Source: Sabethes cyaneus (Eukaryota > Arthropoda > Insecta > Diptera > Culicidae). Taken from it: 64,000 nt of DNA. Position numbers and translations under genes: made by a program. The stretch spans positions 154,952,179 to 155,016,178 of the forward strand of contig NC_071353.1 of assembly GCF_943734655.1 (NCBI RefSeq). Reading direction: 5' to 3'. Each line of letters opens with the position of its first letter. Position 1 is the stretch's first letter. A model generated the notes under the pieces. The model did no database searches and was not told the origin of the DNA. It worked only from the letters and a program-made list of their open reading frames with translations. This document shows positions 22,307 through 34,732 of the stretch, one piece after another.

Positions 22307-25082
22307 AGCGTCGACTCGGATGCCGCCTCGCTGAACCTCAACTCGACGGAGAACGACGCCCCGGAGGTGGAAACGTCGAGCGAGATCATGGCCGACGACA
22401 ACAAGCCGACCAACTCGAACGACGAAAGCTGGACCGACGTAAATCTGAACGACGATGGACCACCGGACGGCGGTACCATCGTACCGAGCAGCAAATCCCT
22501 GATGCGAGGTGTGGCCGTTACGGACTCGGCGTCTTCGGCGGTCGTCGTCGGAGCAGGAGGACAATTGCCCGAGGCGATCGGTTCCGGGCCCGGCGGTGAT
22601 CATGGCGGCGGTGGAAAGCTCGAAACCGATATTTCGGTCGTTCGCGTTCCGGACAACTATCAGTCGTCTTCGACGGTGGCCCGTGGCCGTCCGGAAGATT
22701 TGAACCTCAAGGCACCCTTCGTTGGGCAGATTCCGATGGCGATTTCATCGCGAGAGGCAAGCTTAACGCAGAAGTTGGAGATCGCACTGGGACCGGTTTG
22801 TCCTTTGTTGCGTGAAATTATGGTTGACTTTGCTCCGTTCCTTTCGAAGACGTTGGTCGGTTCGCACGGGCAGGAGCTGCTGATGGAGGGGAAAGGTTTG
22901 ACTACGTTTAAAAATAGTCATTCGGTCGTGGAGTTGGTGATGCTGCTGTGCTCGCAGGAGTGGCAGAATAGTCTGCAGAAGCACGCCGGGTTGGCGTTCA
23001 TTGAACTGATCAACGAGGGTCGACTGCTGTCGCACGCCATGAAGGATCACATCGTGCGGGTTGCCAACGAGGCGGAGTTCATTCTGAACCGAATGCGAGC
23101 TGATGATGTGCTCAAGCATGCCGACTTCGAGTCGCAGTGTGCGCAAACGTTGCTTGAGCGACGCGAGGAGGAACGGATGTGCGATCATCTGATCACGGCA
23201 GCCAGGAGGCGGGATAATGTTATCGCTAGTCGGTTGCTGGAGAAGGTTAGGAATATAATGGGTAATCGGCATGGTGCGTGGGGTGACAGCAGTACGGGGT
23301 ATCAGAAGCATATTTTCTGGAAGCTGGATGCTTGGGAGGATGATGCGAGACGTAGAAAACGAATGGTGCAGAATCCACGGGGTTCCAGCCATCCGCAGGC
23401 TACGCTCAAAGCTTCGCTGGAGAATGGTGGAAACGAGGAAGCTCGCGAGGCTGCACGGGATGAAATCTACTCGCAAATTGCCGTTCCACGTTCGCAGCAG
23501 CCCGATTTGCTCGATGACTCTGAGTTGTTGATCGAAGATCGCGAGCTCGATCTGGACCTTACTGGGCCGGTCAACATCAGCACCAAGGCAAAACTGATCG
23601 CCCCGGGGCTGGTTGCTCCGGGAACAATGTCAATTACTTCCACCGAGATGTACTTCGAAGTGGACGAGGAAAGTGCCGAATTCCAGGGCATCGATCAGGA
23701 AGTTCTGAAGTACTGCGATCACCTGCACGGAAAGTGGTACTTCTCCGAGATCAGAGCCATTTTCTCTCGTCGCTATCTGCTGCAGAATGTTGCGCTGGAG
23801 ATTTTCCTCGCTAGCCGAACCTCGATCTTGTTTGCCTTCCCGGATCAGCACACCGTTAAGAAGGTGATCAAAGCACTACCTCGCGTTGGTGTTGGTATTA
23901 AGTACGGAATTCCGCAAACTCGTCGAGCGTCCATGATGTCCCCGCGGCAGTTGATGCGTAACTCCAACATGACGCAGAAGTGGCAACGGCGGGAAATTTC
24001 CAACTTTGAGTACCTTATGTTCCTGAACACGATCGCCGGACGGACGTACAACGATCTGAACCAATATCCGGTGTTCCCTTGGGTTCTCACAAACTACGAA
24101 TCGCGCGAGTTGGACCTCAGTCAGCCGTCCAACTATCGTGATCTGTCGAAACCGATCGGTGCGTTGAATCCCTCTCGACGGGAGTACTTCGAAGAACGCT
24201 ATGAAAGTTGGGACACCCCCGGCATTCCCCCGTTCCACTACGGAACTCACTATTCCACATCGGCATTCGTACTTAACTGGCTGATCCGCATCGAGCCTTT
24301 CACGGCAATGTTCCTAGCGCTGCAAGGCGGTAAGTTCGATCACGCAGATCGACTGTTCTCGTCAATCTCCCTCTCCTGGAAGAACTGCCAACGTGACACG
24401 TCCGACGTTAAGGAACTGATCCCAGAATGGTACTTCCTACCGGAGATGTTCTACAATTCCTCCGACTACCGCCTGGGACAGCGCGAGGACGGTAAAACCG
24501 TCGGAGACGTCGAGCTTCCCCCATGGGCCAAAACTCCGGAGGAGTTCGTCCGCATCAACCGCATGGCTTTGGAGTCGGAATTCGTATCCTGCCAGCTCCA
24601 CCAGTGGATCGACCTCATCTTCGGCTACAAACAGCGCGGTCCGGAAGCGATGCGTGCCACCAACGTGTTCTACTATCTAACCTACGAGGGTAGCGTCGAT
24701 TTGGATACGATCACCGACGCGGTCACGCGTGAAGCGATCGAAAACCAAATCAAAAACTTCGGCCAAACACCAAGCCTGCTGCTGATGGAACCCCACCCGC
24801 CGCGGAGTTCCGCCATGCACCTGTCGCCGATGATGTTCAACACCATGCCGGACGACGTCTGCATGTCGCTCAAGTTCCATCTCAACTCACCGATCATACA
24901 CATCTCGGCCAATACGTATCCGCAGCTGCCGCTGCCCTCGGTGGTAACCGTCACCGCCGGGCATCAGTTCGCGGTGAACCGCTGGAACTGCCAGTACACG
25001 GCCAGCATTCAGAGTCCAAGCTACGCCGAATCGTCGCAGAACGTCAACGCAAATCTACCGCTAACGATGGACCCACTACTAT
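22307..25082 (+). CDS. rg: Neurobeachin large exon: DUF1088, PH-BEACH, BEACH
   Basis: This is one 2,776-nt open exon. It starts after AG at 22305-22306 with SVDSDAASLNLNSTENDAP and ends at donor GTAAGT (25083). An acidic linker leads into the DUF1088-type helical region (about 22788-23150; GPVCPLLREIMVDFAPFL). The PH-BEACH domain is at about 23600-23900, with WYFSEIRAIFSRRYLLQN. The BEACH domain is at about 23968-24800, with the signature blocks WQRREISNFEYLMFLN, IAGRTYNDLNQYPVFPW, PPFHYGTHYSTSAFVLNW and IDLIFGYKQRGPEA. The domain is complete, with no stop or frameshift. An open frame from 22142 runs into it, but its first 55 codons are CA-repeat intron. BEACH domains act with the adjacent PH domain in membrane and vesicle traffic. 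Confidence 0.95.
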
Positions 25083-25148
25083 GTAAGTCCTTGTCCCTCA
25101 ACCAACCCTAGATAGTAGGTACTAAACAGTCCGCCCTTTCTTCCACAG

Positions 25149-25492
25149 CTCAAATCAATGGCCACAACAGCAACAGCCAGCAGCAGAACCGGCGCCATCT
25201 CGGGGACAACTTCAGCCAGAAGCTGCGCATCAAGTCGAACTGCTACGTAACGACGGTCGACAGCCGGTTTCTGATTGCGTGCGGTTTCTGGGACAACAGC
25301 TTCCGGGTGTTCTCGACCGAGACGGCCAAGATCGTGCAGATCATCTTCGGCCACTTCGACGTGGTAACGTGCCTGTCCCGGTCGGAGTGCAACATCACGT
25401 CCGACTGCTACATTGCGTCCGGTTCGGCCGACTGTACCATCCTGCTGTGGCACTGGAACGCACGCACGCAGAGCATCGTCGGCGAGGGAGAG
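25149..25492 (+). CDS. rg: Neurobeachin exon, first WD40 repeats
   Basis: Acceptor CCACAG at 25148; enters in phase 1 (T|CT = Ser); donor GAG|GTGAGT after 25492. It encodes QINGHNSNSQQQNRR, then FLIACGFWDNSFRVFSTE and CYIASGSADCTILLWHW, two clear WD40 blades. The preceding intron is only 66 nt, typical of dipterans. Confidence 0.95.
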
Positions 25493-25561
25493 GTGAGTTG
25501 GATCGTGGTTTTCAATGTTTCGATTAGGGTTCTAATTCGGTGCTGTTTCCCGTCTGCGTAG

Positions 25562-25658
25562 ATTCCGACACCCCGAGCGACGCTAACGGGACACGAAACG
25601 TCCGTTACTTCGGTTGTGATAAGCGCCGAGCTGGGCTTGGTGGTTTCCGGATCGATCA
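25562..25658 (+). CDS. rg: Neurobeachin exon, WD40 blade
   Basis: This 97-nt exon lies between AG (25560-25561) and donor GTAAGT (25659). It encodes IPTPRATLTGHETSVTSVVI, then SAELGLVVSGSI and the first base of the next codon. The LTGHETSVTSV motif is a typical WD40 GH dipeptide region. A short (ACGA)n run follows in the intron at about 25668-25688. Confidence 0.95.
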
Positions 25659-25732
25659 GTAAGTATACGAACGAACGAACGAACGAAGTTCGATTCAGAA
25701 CTCGAAATAATTGACTGTTATTCGTTACGCAG

Positions 25733-25929
25733 ATGGTCCCGTGCTGGTGCATACCACTTTTGGGGATCTGTTGCGCTCGCTGGAAGCGCCGAAAGATTTC
25801 ATCTCGCCGGAGAATATAACTCTTTCTCGGGAGGGTTTCATTGTTGTGAACTACGATGATGGTAATGTGGCTGCCTATACCATCAACGGCAAGTTGTTGC
25901 GGCATGAGTCGCACAACGATAACCTACAG
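25733..25929 (+). CDS. rg: Neurobeachin exon, WD40 blade
   Basis: Acceptor TACGCAG at 25732, donor CAG|GTAAGA after 25929. It enters in phase 1 and exits in phase 0. It encodes NGPVLVHTTFGDLLRSLE, then ISPENITLSREGFIVVNY and GKLLRHESHNDNLQ, matching the WD40 part of neurobeachins. Confidence 0.95.
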
Positions 25930-25996
25930 GTAAGAAGCTAGAGAGTGATTAAGTTCCCTTTTTGATTGATTGCTGATTTTCCTGATTCGTTTTTAG

Positions 25997-26148
25997 TGCA
26001 TGTTGCTGTCCCGCGATGGCGAATATCTGATGACGGCCGGTAACAAAGGAATCGTCGAGGTTTGGCGAACCTTCAATCTTGCTCCGCTATACGCGTTCCC
26101 AGCCTGCAACAGCGGAATCCGTTCGTTGGCGTTGACGCACGATCAAAA
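25997..26148 (+). CDS. rg: Neurobeachin exon, WD40 blade
   Basis: Acceptor TTTTTAG at 25996, donor AA|GTAAGT after 26148. It encodes CMLLSRDGEYLMTAGNKGIV, EVWRTFNLAPLYAFP and GIRSLALTHDQ, then two bases (AA) of a Lys codon. That Lys codon is completed by the first base of either terminal-exon copy (35634 or 41646). Confidence 0.95.
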
Positions 26149-26989
26149 GTAAGTACTAGAGATAAGGTTTGGGTGCTGTATTCGTATTGCTAATCCAAAG
26201 GGTCTAGCGCAGTACCCGAAGTATTCAAAACATTTCTTTTATCTGGAGTAATTGTAGAGGCTGGACACTTTACAGGGAAAGCCTTTCCCTGTAAGAGTTT
26301 CTTTTTTTGGTCTGGTCATCTGTAATCAAATGTCCTATTGTGAATGAAGTTACATCATTTATGTTATATCGTTAATGAAACTGTCAGTCGAGAATTCGGA
26401 AATGATGCCTGACGGATTTAATTTCCGCCTCCCAAATTCCTCCCAAACGGGGTGAACCCGTTGTGCATGATTTGATGAAATATTTGTTTTCAATTGACAA
26501 TAAAATATGCCTATATTTATTCTCTTTACCGTTAGAAGAACCTTTGGGCCATGTTAGCCAAGTTTCTCATTCTTATAATTCGTACTGGATTAATTCTCTC
26601 TAGGGCACGAAATTCAATCAGCCGGGTTGCACTCGGACGAAATATATTTCCACAAAAATGTTCTATGTGTCTCCGTATTTCAGCCATTCCGTTAATTGCG
26701 GAAATCCTCCAATATACCGTTGGAGTGCAGACTCTACCCATTGAAAAATAATAGTAGAGTCTCTCCAAAAGGCAACACATTCTAAAGCATCTGCAATCAT
26801 CATCTCTGAAAACAACTTGTACTAATTTTATTTTTTAACCAAACTTTTCTGCCTTCGTTAGTCGCACAACAAACCAAACGCGGTGCATTGGTCTTTGGGT
26901 TGGTTCCAAAGGGTACGGCAGTTTTCAATTTAAACGACCCTTATCTGTGGAAAAAGTAGATAAATTGCGTAAAACTAATTCCAGTATAA

Positions 26990-28364
26990 AATCCAACTTC
27001 AAAGCAAAACGGTTTCGAAGGTTTTCGAAGAAAAACAAAGAAAAAATTGTACAAACGAGTTAGAGAAAAAAAAACGCGTGAGAAAAAAATAATCTGGCAT
27101 AAGAAAAAGAAAAAAACGTGACAGATTGGAAGGGAAACGCTTCATGAAACAGAACAAAAAGTGGAAAAAATGAAAACGAAAGAGAAAACAATGATAACAG
27201 AGAAAAAAACGAGGGGAGACTGGAATGGAAAACATGGAGAACGGAAAAAAATTAGAGAATAGAAGGAACAGCCGTAAAGAAAACGAGAAATAAAACAAAC
27301 GGGACCAAAAAAGACAAAAATGGGATAGGCAAGGAAAAAAAGAGAAAGAGAAAATACGGAAACCGGAGAATGGAGGAACGAGAATAGAAAAGTGGGAAAA
27401 ACGGGACAGGAAACGAAATAAAAGAGGAAAAAAAATTAAAACAGACAACAAAACATAAGAGGAAGAACGGATTAGCATTAAACGAACGAAAACGGAGTAG
27501 AAAAGGAGTTAAAAAGACGAAAACCACGGGACCACGGGAGAAATACGGGACCGATAAAAAGAAAAACGACGAAACGGGATAGAAAATGACAATGAACGTG
27601 ACAGGAAAAGAGGAGAAATGGGCTTGAAAACGAAACGAAAAACAAAAAGACGAAACACGGAATAACTAGGACTCCGAAAAAGAGCTAAAAATGGGACAAG
27701 AAAGAAAAAAGAGAAAAATAACAGAGAAAAAAAAGCGTGCTGAAAAAAAGAAAAAAACGGGGGAGAGAGAGAAGAGCAAGGAACGGAAAACAAGAGAGAC
27801 TAAAAGAAAAAAGAAATGCAACGAGAAAGAAAAGAAAAGAAAACCGCTAGGAAAAACGAGGTAAACGGGAAAACGCGGTCAAACGGAATGTAAATGGAGA
27901 AATACGGGGCAAAAACGTCAAAATGGGACAGGCAACGAGGAAAGGAAACAAGAAAAAAGAAAAACGTGAGATAAACAAGAAATACCGGAGGAGGAAAGAT
28001 AAAACGGTAGCCAAAAGCAGAATAAAAAGGCAGAAGGATGGAAAAATGATGCATCAACAGGTGGAAAACGGAACAGAGAAAGGCAAAAAACGAAAAGAAA
28101 ATGAGTTAGAAAAATACGAAAACTGGAAACGAAAGAAAAGTAAAAAAGAAGAGAAAATACTGAAAACGGAAGAGATAGCAACAAGAAATTAGTGCAGAGC
28201 ATGAGGAAAAACAGAATTGAAAATAGGAAAAAATGGAACAGAAAACGAAGAAAAACGGGACGGGCGGGAACTGTTTGGAAGTGAGAGCAAAAACCAAATA
28301 AACGGTACAGGAAAGGAGAAAAATGAAACAAAAAGAGGAAAAACGGGACTGGAAAAGAGAAAAA
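26990..28364. repeat. 1.4-kb purine-rich degenerate tract
   Basis: The plus strand is dominated by A and G with words such as GAAAAACGGGA, GGGACAGGAAACG and AGAAAAAAACG. On the minus strand this matches the pyrimidine tract at 10897-12560 in word content. It ends exactly at the Helitron start (28365). The Phe-rich minus-strand frames are by-products. Confidence 0.85.
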
Positions 28365-30251
28365 TCTATACCTATAAAGAAGGATTTCTGTATGTCTGTC
28401 CGTATGTTCCTTATAGAATCGAAAACTACTGAACCAATCGGCATGAAAATATGCATGTAGAGGTTTTTTGGGGCCAGGAAAGGTTTTAGTAATGGTTAGA
28501 AACCTCTCCCCCACTAAGAGGGGGGGCTCCCATACAAATGAAACACAAATTTCTGCATAACTCGACAACTAATCAAGCAAATAGAACAAAATTTGGCATG
28601 TGAAGGTTTTCGAGGGCAAGAATATTTTCTATAGTAAATTAGGACCCCTTCCCACTTTAAGAGGGGGGGCTCCTGTACCAAAGAAACACAATTTTCCTCA
28701 TAACTCGAGAACTGGTGTTTTTGGAGACAAAATTTTTTTCTATGATGAACTGGGACCCCTCCTCACTTTAGGAGAGGGGGACTCCTATACAAATGAAATA
28801 CAAATTTCCTCATAACTCGAGAGCTAATCAAGCAAATAAAACCAAATTTGGCATGTGAAAATTTCCGAGGGCAAGAATATTTTCTATGGTGAATTAGGAC
28901 CCCTCCCAACTTTAAGAGGGGGGGGGCTCCTATACAAACGAAATACAAATTTCCTCATAAATCGAGAACTAATCAAGCAAATGGAACAAAATTTGGCACG
29001 TGGGTGTTTTTGGAGACAACATTTTTTTCTATGATGAATTGGGACCCCTCCCAACTTTAGGAAGGGGGGCTCCTATACAAATGAAATGCAAATTTCTTCG
29101 TAACTCGAGAATTAATCAAGCAAATGAAACCGAATTTGGCATATAAAAGTTTTCTAGGGCATGAATATTTTCTATGGTGAATTAGAACCCCTCCCCACTT
29201 TAAGAGGGGGGGCTCCTATACAAACGAAATACAAATTTCCTCATAACTCGAGAACTAATCAAGCAAATGGAACCAAATTTGACACGTGGGTGTTTTTGGA
29301 GACAACAATTTTTTCTATGATGAATTGGGACCCCTCCCAACTTTAAGAGGGAGTGCTTTTACACAAATAAAATACAAATTTCCTCATAATTCGAGAACTA
29401 ATCAAGCAAATGGAACCATATTTGGCATGTGGGTGTTTTTGGAGGCAACCATTTTTTCTATGATGAATTAGGACCCCTTACCTTTTTAAGAGGGGGGGCT
29501 CTCATACAAACGAAATACAAATTTCCTCATAACTCGAGAACTAATCAAGCAAATGGAACCAAATTTATCATGTGGGTGTTTTTGTAGGCAAGAATATTTT
29601 CCATGGTGAATTGAGACCCCTCTCTTCTTTAGAAAGCGAGTTATGGCCCATCTCCCCTTTAAGAGGGTGGGCTTCCATTCAAATGAAATGCAAATTTTCT
29701 CTTATCTCGAGAACTAATCAATCAAATGGAACCAAATTTGGCATGTGGGAGTTTTAGATGGCAGAAATTTTTTCTATGGTGAATTACGACCCCTTCCTCT
29801 TTTAAGAGGGGAGCTCCCTTATGAAATTCAAATTTCCTTATAACTTGAGAACTAATCAAGCAAATGGAACCAAATTTGGCATGTGGGAGATTTTGGAGTC
29901 TTGAATTTATTTTACGATAGTTAGAGACCTCTCACCCCTGTGGTAGGGGGATATGGACTCTCATACAAATAAAACAGAAATTTTTGCGAAACTCAAAAAC
30001 TAATCGAACTCGAGAAATTCGAGACTCTTCCATAAAACATTAGTCAATACAAGACCACAAAAACTATCTATAGTAACACTAGATCATTCAAGACGAGACG
30101 GTCGCGAGTGTTGCCGGTGACCCGCCGTCGGAAGCGCCGCCCACTGGGGGGCTTGCAAAACTCGAGATTGTGACAAAGATCATCCGAGATTCGTGATTTA
30201 TGTACAACACACGTTAATTTGTGGCAATACGAAGTTTGTCGGGTCAGCTAG
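28365..30251 (+). mobile_element. Non-autonomous Helitron, copy 1
   Basis: The element begins TCTATACCTATAAAGAAGG, ends GTTTGTCGGGTCAGCTAG, and sits between A (28364) and T (30252). TC start, CTAG end and A/T flanks are the Helitron rules. The interior has about ten tandem units of roughly 145 bp. Each contains ACTCGAGAACTAATCAAGC, a CCAAATTTGGCATGTGGG word and a GACCCCTCCC/GAGGGGGGGCTCC pair. A unique 3' part (30060-30251) follows. No Rep/helicase gene is present. A second copy lies inverted at 57960-59725. Confidence 0.75.
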
Positions 30252-30360
30252 TGAAATATAAAGGAAGTGAACGTGTATGAAAATAAGACGTAAAATGTAA
30301 ATTTTAATTTCTAGTAAAATTGTGTGTCTAATTTACATGCGTCTTCTCGAACAACGCATA

Positions 30361-30800
30361 GAATATCTACTTCGCGGCATCGGCTTTCCCATTTTTGGTC
30401 AATGCACTTCTTAAGTGGCTGTGGCCTCTACATTCACCCTCCGCAGCTCATTGGTCAGAATGCCTACGCGTGCTGATTGGATTGAAAGTCGATGGTATGA
30501 CATAGTTGGTCATCTTCTAACACCAGCGTAATGTTCCATAAGGAGTACACAGATTTTGCACTTCTATAGGGACCAATTATAGTTACCCACATTTTCAATC
30601 ACTAGTTCGTGCACCATTTTGCAATATTCAAAAATTGTGAAAACTAACAATTTTCAACGTGCTCTGTGCACTGAATCCACTCTTATTCACCAGCAGTCAC
30701 TGGGCCCATAACCTACCGTTTTACTGAGAAGAGTCAGGGAATCGTGAGGAACGTGCTTCTCGCACCGCAAATGCTAATATCTGATGAATACTTGAAAATC
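30361..30800. repeat. Dispersed repeat A, copy 1
   Basis: The stretch about 30560-30760 (ACTAGTTCGTGCAC, TCACTGGGCCCATAACCTAC, GAGTCAGGGA) resembles 37700-37880 (ACGAGTTCGTCTGC, GCCGGGGCCATAACCTACTG, GGTCAGGGAC). It is unidentified, non-coding in appearance, and part of a larger shuffled duplication in this intron. Confidence 0.45.
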
Positions 30801-30979
30801 CATCGTTGTGCATTACCCAATTGAAGTTAAAACAGTTCAACGCAAGCGCTGACAACTAAAGCAGACGCTGCCTTGAAGTATACGAATAGCTGATGCATCT
30901 GCAAGTTTGCACTGATATACGGGAAAGACGGTTTTCTAAAGCATTCTCTGCTTTCGGAGCAAAATGTATGCGTGATTTT

Positions 30980-31290
30980 TATATAAGGATTTACGGAGAA
31001 TTCTGTCTCGATAATTACTATAGTAGAGGTGATGGCCTTTCTTATAAATAGGTTTTAGTTCGTTCCTGACCTTTGTGCCGTTATTCGAAACACCCTCACC
31101 GTTCTACAGCTCTTTGTAAGTTCGTATTTGCACGTCTTACAGAAGTGATACGGATACTGAAACAGAAGTTTATCTTCTAAGCTGCTGCTGACCTGATTAC
31201 GCTATTCTGGAAGTTACTTACTTAATTGGCCTTACGTCTTATGACAAGGCGTATTCTGAATAATCTGAGCAGGTCACTAAGCCTACGTTA
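30980..31290 (-). pseudogene. RT fragment B, copy 1
   Basis: This region is related to 36190-36420: GGAGAATT-TGTCTCGATAATT and GGCCTTTCTTATAAATAGG occur in both. In the second copy the minus strand reads as a non-LTR reverse-transcriptase start (PIYKKG...NYRDI). Here the frame is more degraded. Confidence 0.45.
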
Positions 31291-31329
31291 CTCTCCAGTA
31301 AAGTTTTTGATATGATCAGGGCTTCGACC

Positions 31330-32045
31330 GATCCTTTTTTTCTACCGCAGTCACACCAACGCGCATTCAAGTTCACACCGTCCGTTTCGAGGTGGAATAC
31401 GAACGCTATGCATAACACAACTGGCAGTTTGCGCAGTCAAACGCCGATTGCACGCAGCAGAACGAACGCGCTCTAAAGCTTTTTGACATTTTCGTTTCGA
31501 TCAAGTTGCCTTCGCCGTTTGGAGCAGCGAATGACTGCAAAACAGTCAAATGACTGGCAATCACCACGCTAACGAAAAGCAACAGCACAATCGTATGATT
31601 CAATACTACAAAAAAACAACCACTACATGCGCATGGAAGAAGTCGGTCGGACTCCGTCCAATACAAACGAATAATTTGCTTGCGTCGGACCGACGTCCGG
31701 GTGACAAACTATTACTGTGAGCAGCCGATTTGGAGGCAAAAAGAGAAACGAAAAAATACGTCACGTCATGTTGTAAGACGGCAGCAACGCAAGCGGCAGA
31801 TTGACTGGATTCAAAAAACAGTCAAATGATCGTTCAAAAAGCGGAGTTTGAATGCGGAAAGTTCGCATTCACGGCAGTCACATTCAACTTGCGATCCCTT
31901 TTCAAGCCCTGCATATGATCACACACGGTCGTGCCGAGTTTGCTATGGCTTGAATGGTAAAGCCAGTTGCTAGATCTATGTATGCTGCTTTTGTGACCAG
32001 GCACCATTTCACTGGACGGCGTCAGCCGCTGTAGATTAATGCTAA
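31330..32045. other. No gene seen; unidentified repeat-like DNA
   Basis: This is sequence of higher complexity between RT debris and the GACGAAAA tract. It carries repeated CAGTCAAA words (about 31434, 31550, 31821). An 86-codon minus-strand frame (31406-31666) has a hydrophobic stretch but no recognised family. Confidence 0.35.
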
Positions 32046-32059
32046 CGCAGTACGTGGAT

Positions 32060-34700
32060 CCTCGGCAAATGATGACAAATTTGCAAAAAGCCACCGAAAA
32101 ATTAACAATAAAAAATAAAACAATTGTAAAAAATGAACAAATGACAAAAATACGATAGAACAAACTCCAAAACAGTAACAAAAAAACACGACGAAAAATG
32201 ACAAAAAGATATTTAAAAAGCGTCAAAAAGGTTTGGCAAAAAATACGACGAAAGATGACAAATACACTGCATCAAGACGACGAAATGGAAGTAAAAAGAT
32301 GACATTTTTGTCATATCGATGCTGTCAAGAGAACGACGAAAAGACGAAAAATAAATAAAAGACGATGAAAAAATGACGAAAAACACGCCAAAACAGCACC
32401 AACAAAAATGACGATAACGGAAAAAGCCACCGAAAAAGCAATAAAGAAACAACAATAAGATGACGAAAAGACGACGAAGAGACGGCGACGAAAATATGAT
32501 GCAAAGATGACGAGCAGGCAAAAAGATGATATAAAAAGAGACAAATGATGGCAAAAATACGATGAAAAGATACCAAAAAAGCTCCGGAGCAGTAACAAAA
32601 AAAGGTCAAATCAAGACAATGCAAAACGACAAAATGGCTATAAATAGACGCAAAAAATGTGATGAAGAGACGATAAAAGAACGGTAAAACAGCGACAAAA
32701 AACGATTAAAATGCTTCAAAAAGGCGACAAGAAAACAGACGACAAAAAGATGGCGAACATACGATGAAAAGACGATGAAAAAACAGTAAAAATGAAACAA
32801 TGTTCTTGTCTGAATAACAGAAGTGAGAAAAAAACAGCAAAAACGGTGGAATGACGACAGAAAACGGTGAATAAATAGTAAAAAAAACAACGCAAACAAT
32901 AAAAAGCTGCCGAAATTTTGTCACTTTTTAGCCAAAACCAAAGGTTAAAAAAACGATAGGCAGACAACGGTAATATCACAAAAATACGAAGCAGACAAAG
33001 AAAAGACATCGAAACAGTGGTAAAAAATAACACGAGAAAAAAAAATATAAAAATTCATAAAATTCAACGAGAAAATGACGAATATGCGACAGAAAGACTA
33101 CATAATGCCAATTAAAAGATACCCAAACAGTTACAAAAAAGACGACAAAAGCGGCAAACAGCCGTCGAAAAGGCAATAAACACCCTTGAAAACAGATGCC
33201 AAAAAATGAACCAATGACGAAAATAAGACGATGGCATAAAGGAAATAAAAATACAATGACGACAGAGAGATCACAAAAAGACGAGGAATACAAAGAAAAT
33301 ACAATTAAAATATGACAAAAAACGGCGAAACAGTTGCAAAAACAACGGGGCGACGAAAAACATCGCCACAAAAAAGCGAAAACGAAATCAGCGACGAAAA
33401 AGAACAAAACAACATGACAAAAAGCGGCTTTGAAAGCGTAAAGAGCCAACAAAATATGCAAAACGGACTGCGAATATACCGAAAGACGACGAAAGAACTA
33501 TCAAAAGACAGTAAAAGCACAACTGTTTTGTTTTCTTGTAAACCAACAAAAAGACGTAAAAAGGTGACGAAAATACAACAGAAGACAATGAAAAGAAAAA
33601 TAACCAAAATGACGACGAAAAGACGTCAGTACAGCAACAAAAAAGCTAACAAAATCGTCAAAAAACGGCGTAAAATTGACAAAACAGTGCCAAAAACGGT
33701 GTTTTGAAAAAACAACGCATAAACGACGGAAATGACATGAAAATACGACAAAGATGACGAAAAGACGCGAAAACAGCGATAACAAACAATAAAAACACGA
33801 TAGCATTTAAAATCGTAAAGACACGACAAAATATGCAACAGAATCCGAAAAAAATTACGAAATTTCTATCGATTGAAAGCAAAATGATAATGAAAAGACG
33901 CCAATAGTGCTTCAAAAAAGGCAAAATGTCGTTCACAACAAAAAACAACAAACAGAGAAAACACGACAAAAAAAATCATCCAATAAGCGATAAAATGTGC
34001 AAAAAAAGCAACAAATTTGGGACTGAAAGACGACGAACGAATGACGAAACGACAGTAAAGAACAGCATTTTGGTTGTCTTTTTTATACATATGCCACAAG
34101 GAACGCATTGGGTTAAAAGGTCACTGCGACAGTCGTCTTAATGATCGTCAAAATGAAGGTGACAAAACAACAAACAAAAAAGACGACAAAAACGGTAGAA
34201 AAGACGCGTCGAAAAATGCAAAAAAAAGGTGTTCAACAAATGACAAACCGACATCGAAAATGTGATGTAAAGATGGCGAAAAGGTCAGGAAAAGACGACA
34301 AAACTACGACAGAGAGATAACAAAAAAAAAATACGGCGAAAAAGCGTGAAAAAAAACAACAAAAACATATCGAAAAGACGACATGACAGAACGACGAAAA
34401 GACAACAAATAGACGACAAAAACACGCTGAATAGGCGGCGAAAAGATGACGAAAAGTGATGACAAATAGGCATAAGGTTGATGCAAATTATAGACGAAAG
34501 ATGACAAAAATAGGACGAAAAGTCGCTGAAAAAACGCCAAAGAAGTGTCAAAACTGTCAAGAGACGTTCAAGATGAAAAGACTCAAAATAGATGCAGAAA
34601 AGACGATGAAGAAAGGGTTAAACGGCTGCAAAACAGTAACAAGAAATGCCAAAACGGACTACAAGTGAGAAAAAAACGACGCAATCAAGAATTATTGACA
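32060..34700. repeat. GACGAAAA-type degenerate tract, copy 1 (direct)
   Basis: 2.6 kb of A-rich sequence is built on GACGAAAA, GATGACAAAA and AAAAAGACG words. It is interrupted by a short unique core at about 34068-34150 (TGCCACAAGGAACGCATTGGG). The core recurs in reverse complement inside the tract at 38726-41035. Minus-strand Phe/Val/Ser-rich frames are by-products. Confidence 0.9.
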
Positions 34701-34732
34701 ACAAATCGCTAGAAAGAGACCAAAAAAGGCGA

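Noticed and set aside
26532..26780. 82-codon minus-strand frame with protein-like composition in the large intron
   Set aside because: No recognised family and no flanking splice signals that I can defend; kept only as a remark in the intron entry.
28500..30050. CRISPR-like array because of regular ~145-bp repeats
   Set aside because: The units are contiguous tandem copies without unique spacers, inside an element with Helitron ends in a eukaryotic intron.
32022..34560. Many Phe/Val-rich minus-strand frames in the GACGAAAA tract
   Set aside because: Same effect: the reverse complement of an A-rich degenerate repeat. Overlapping frames all look alike.
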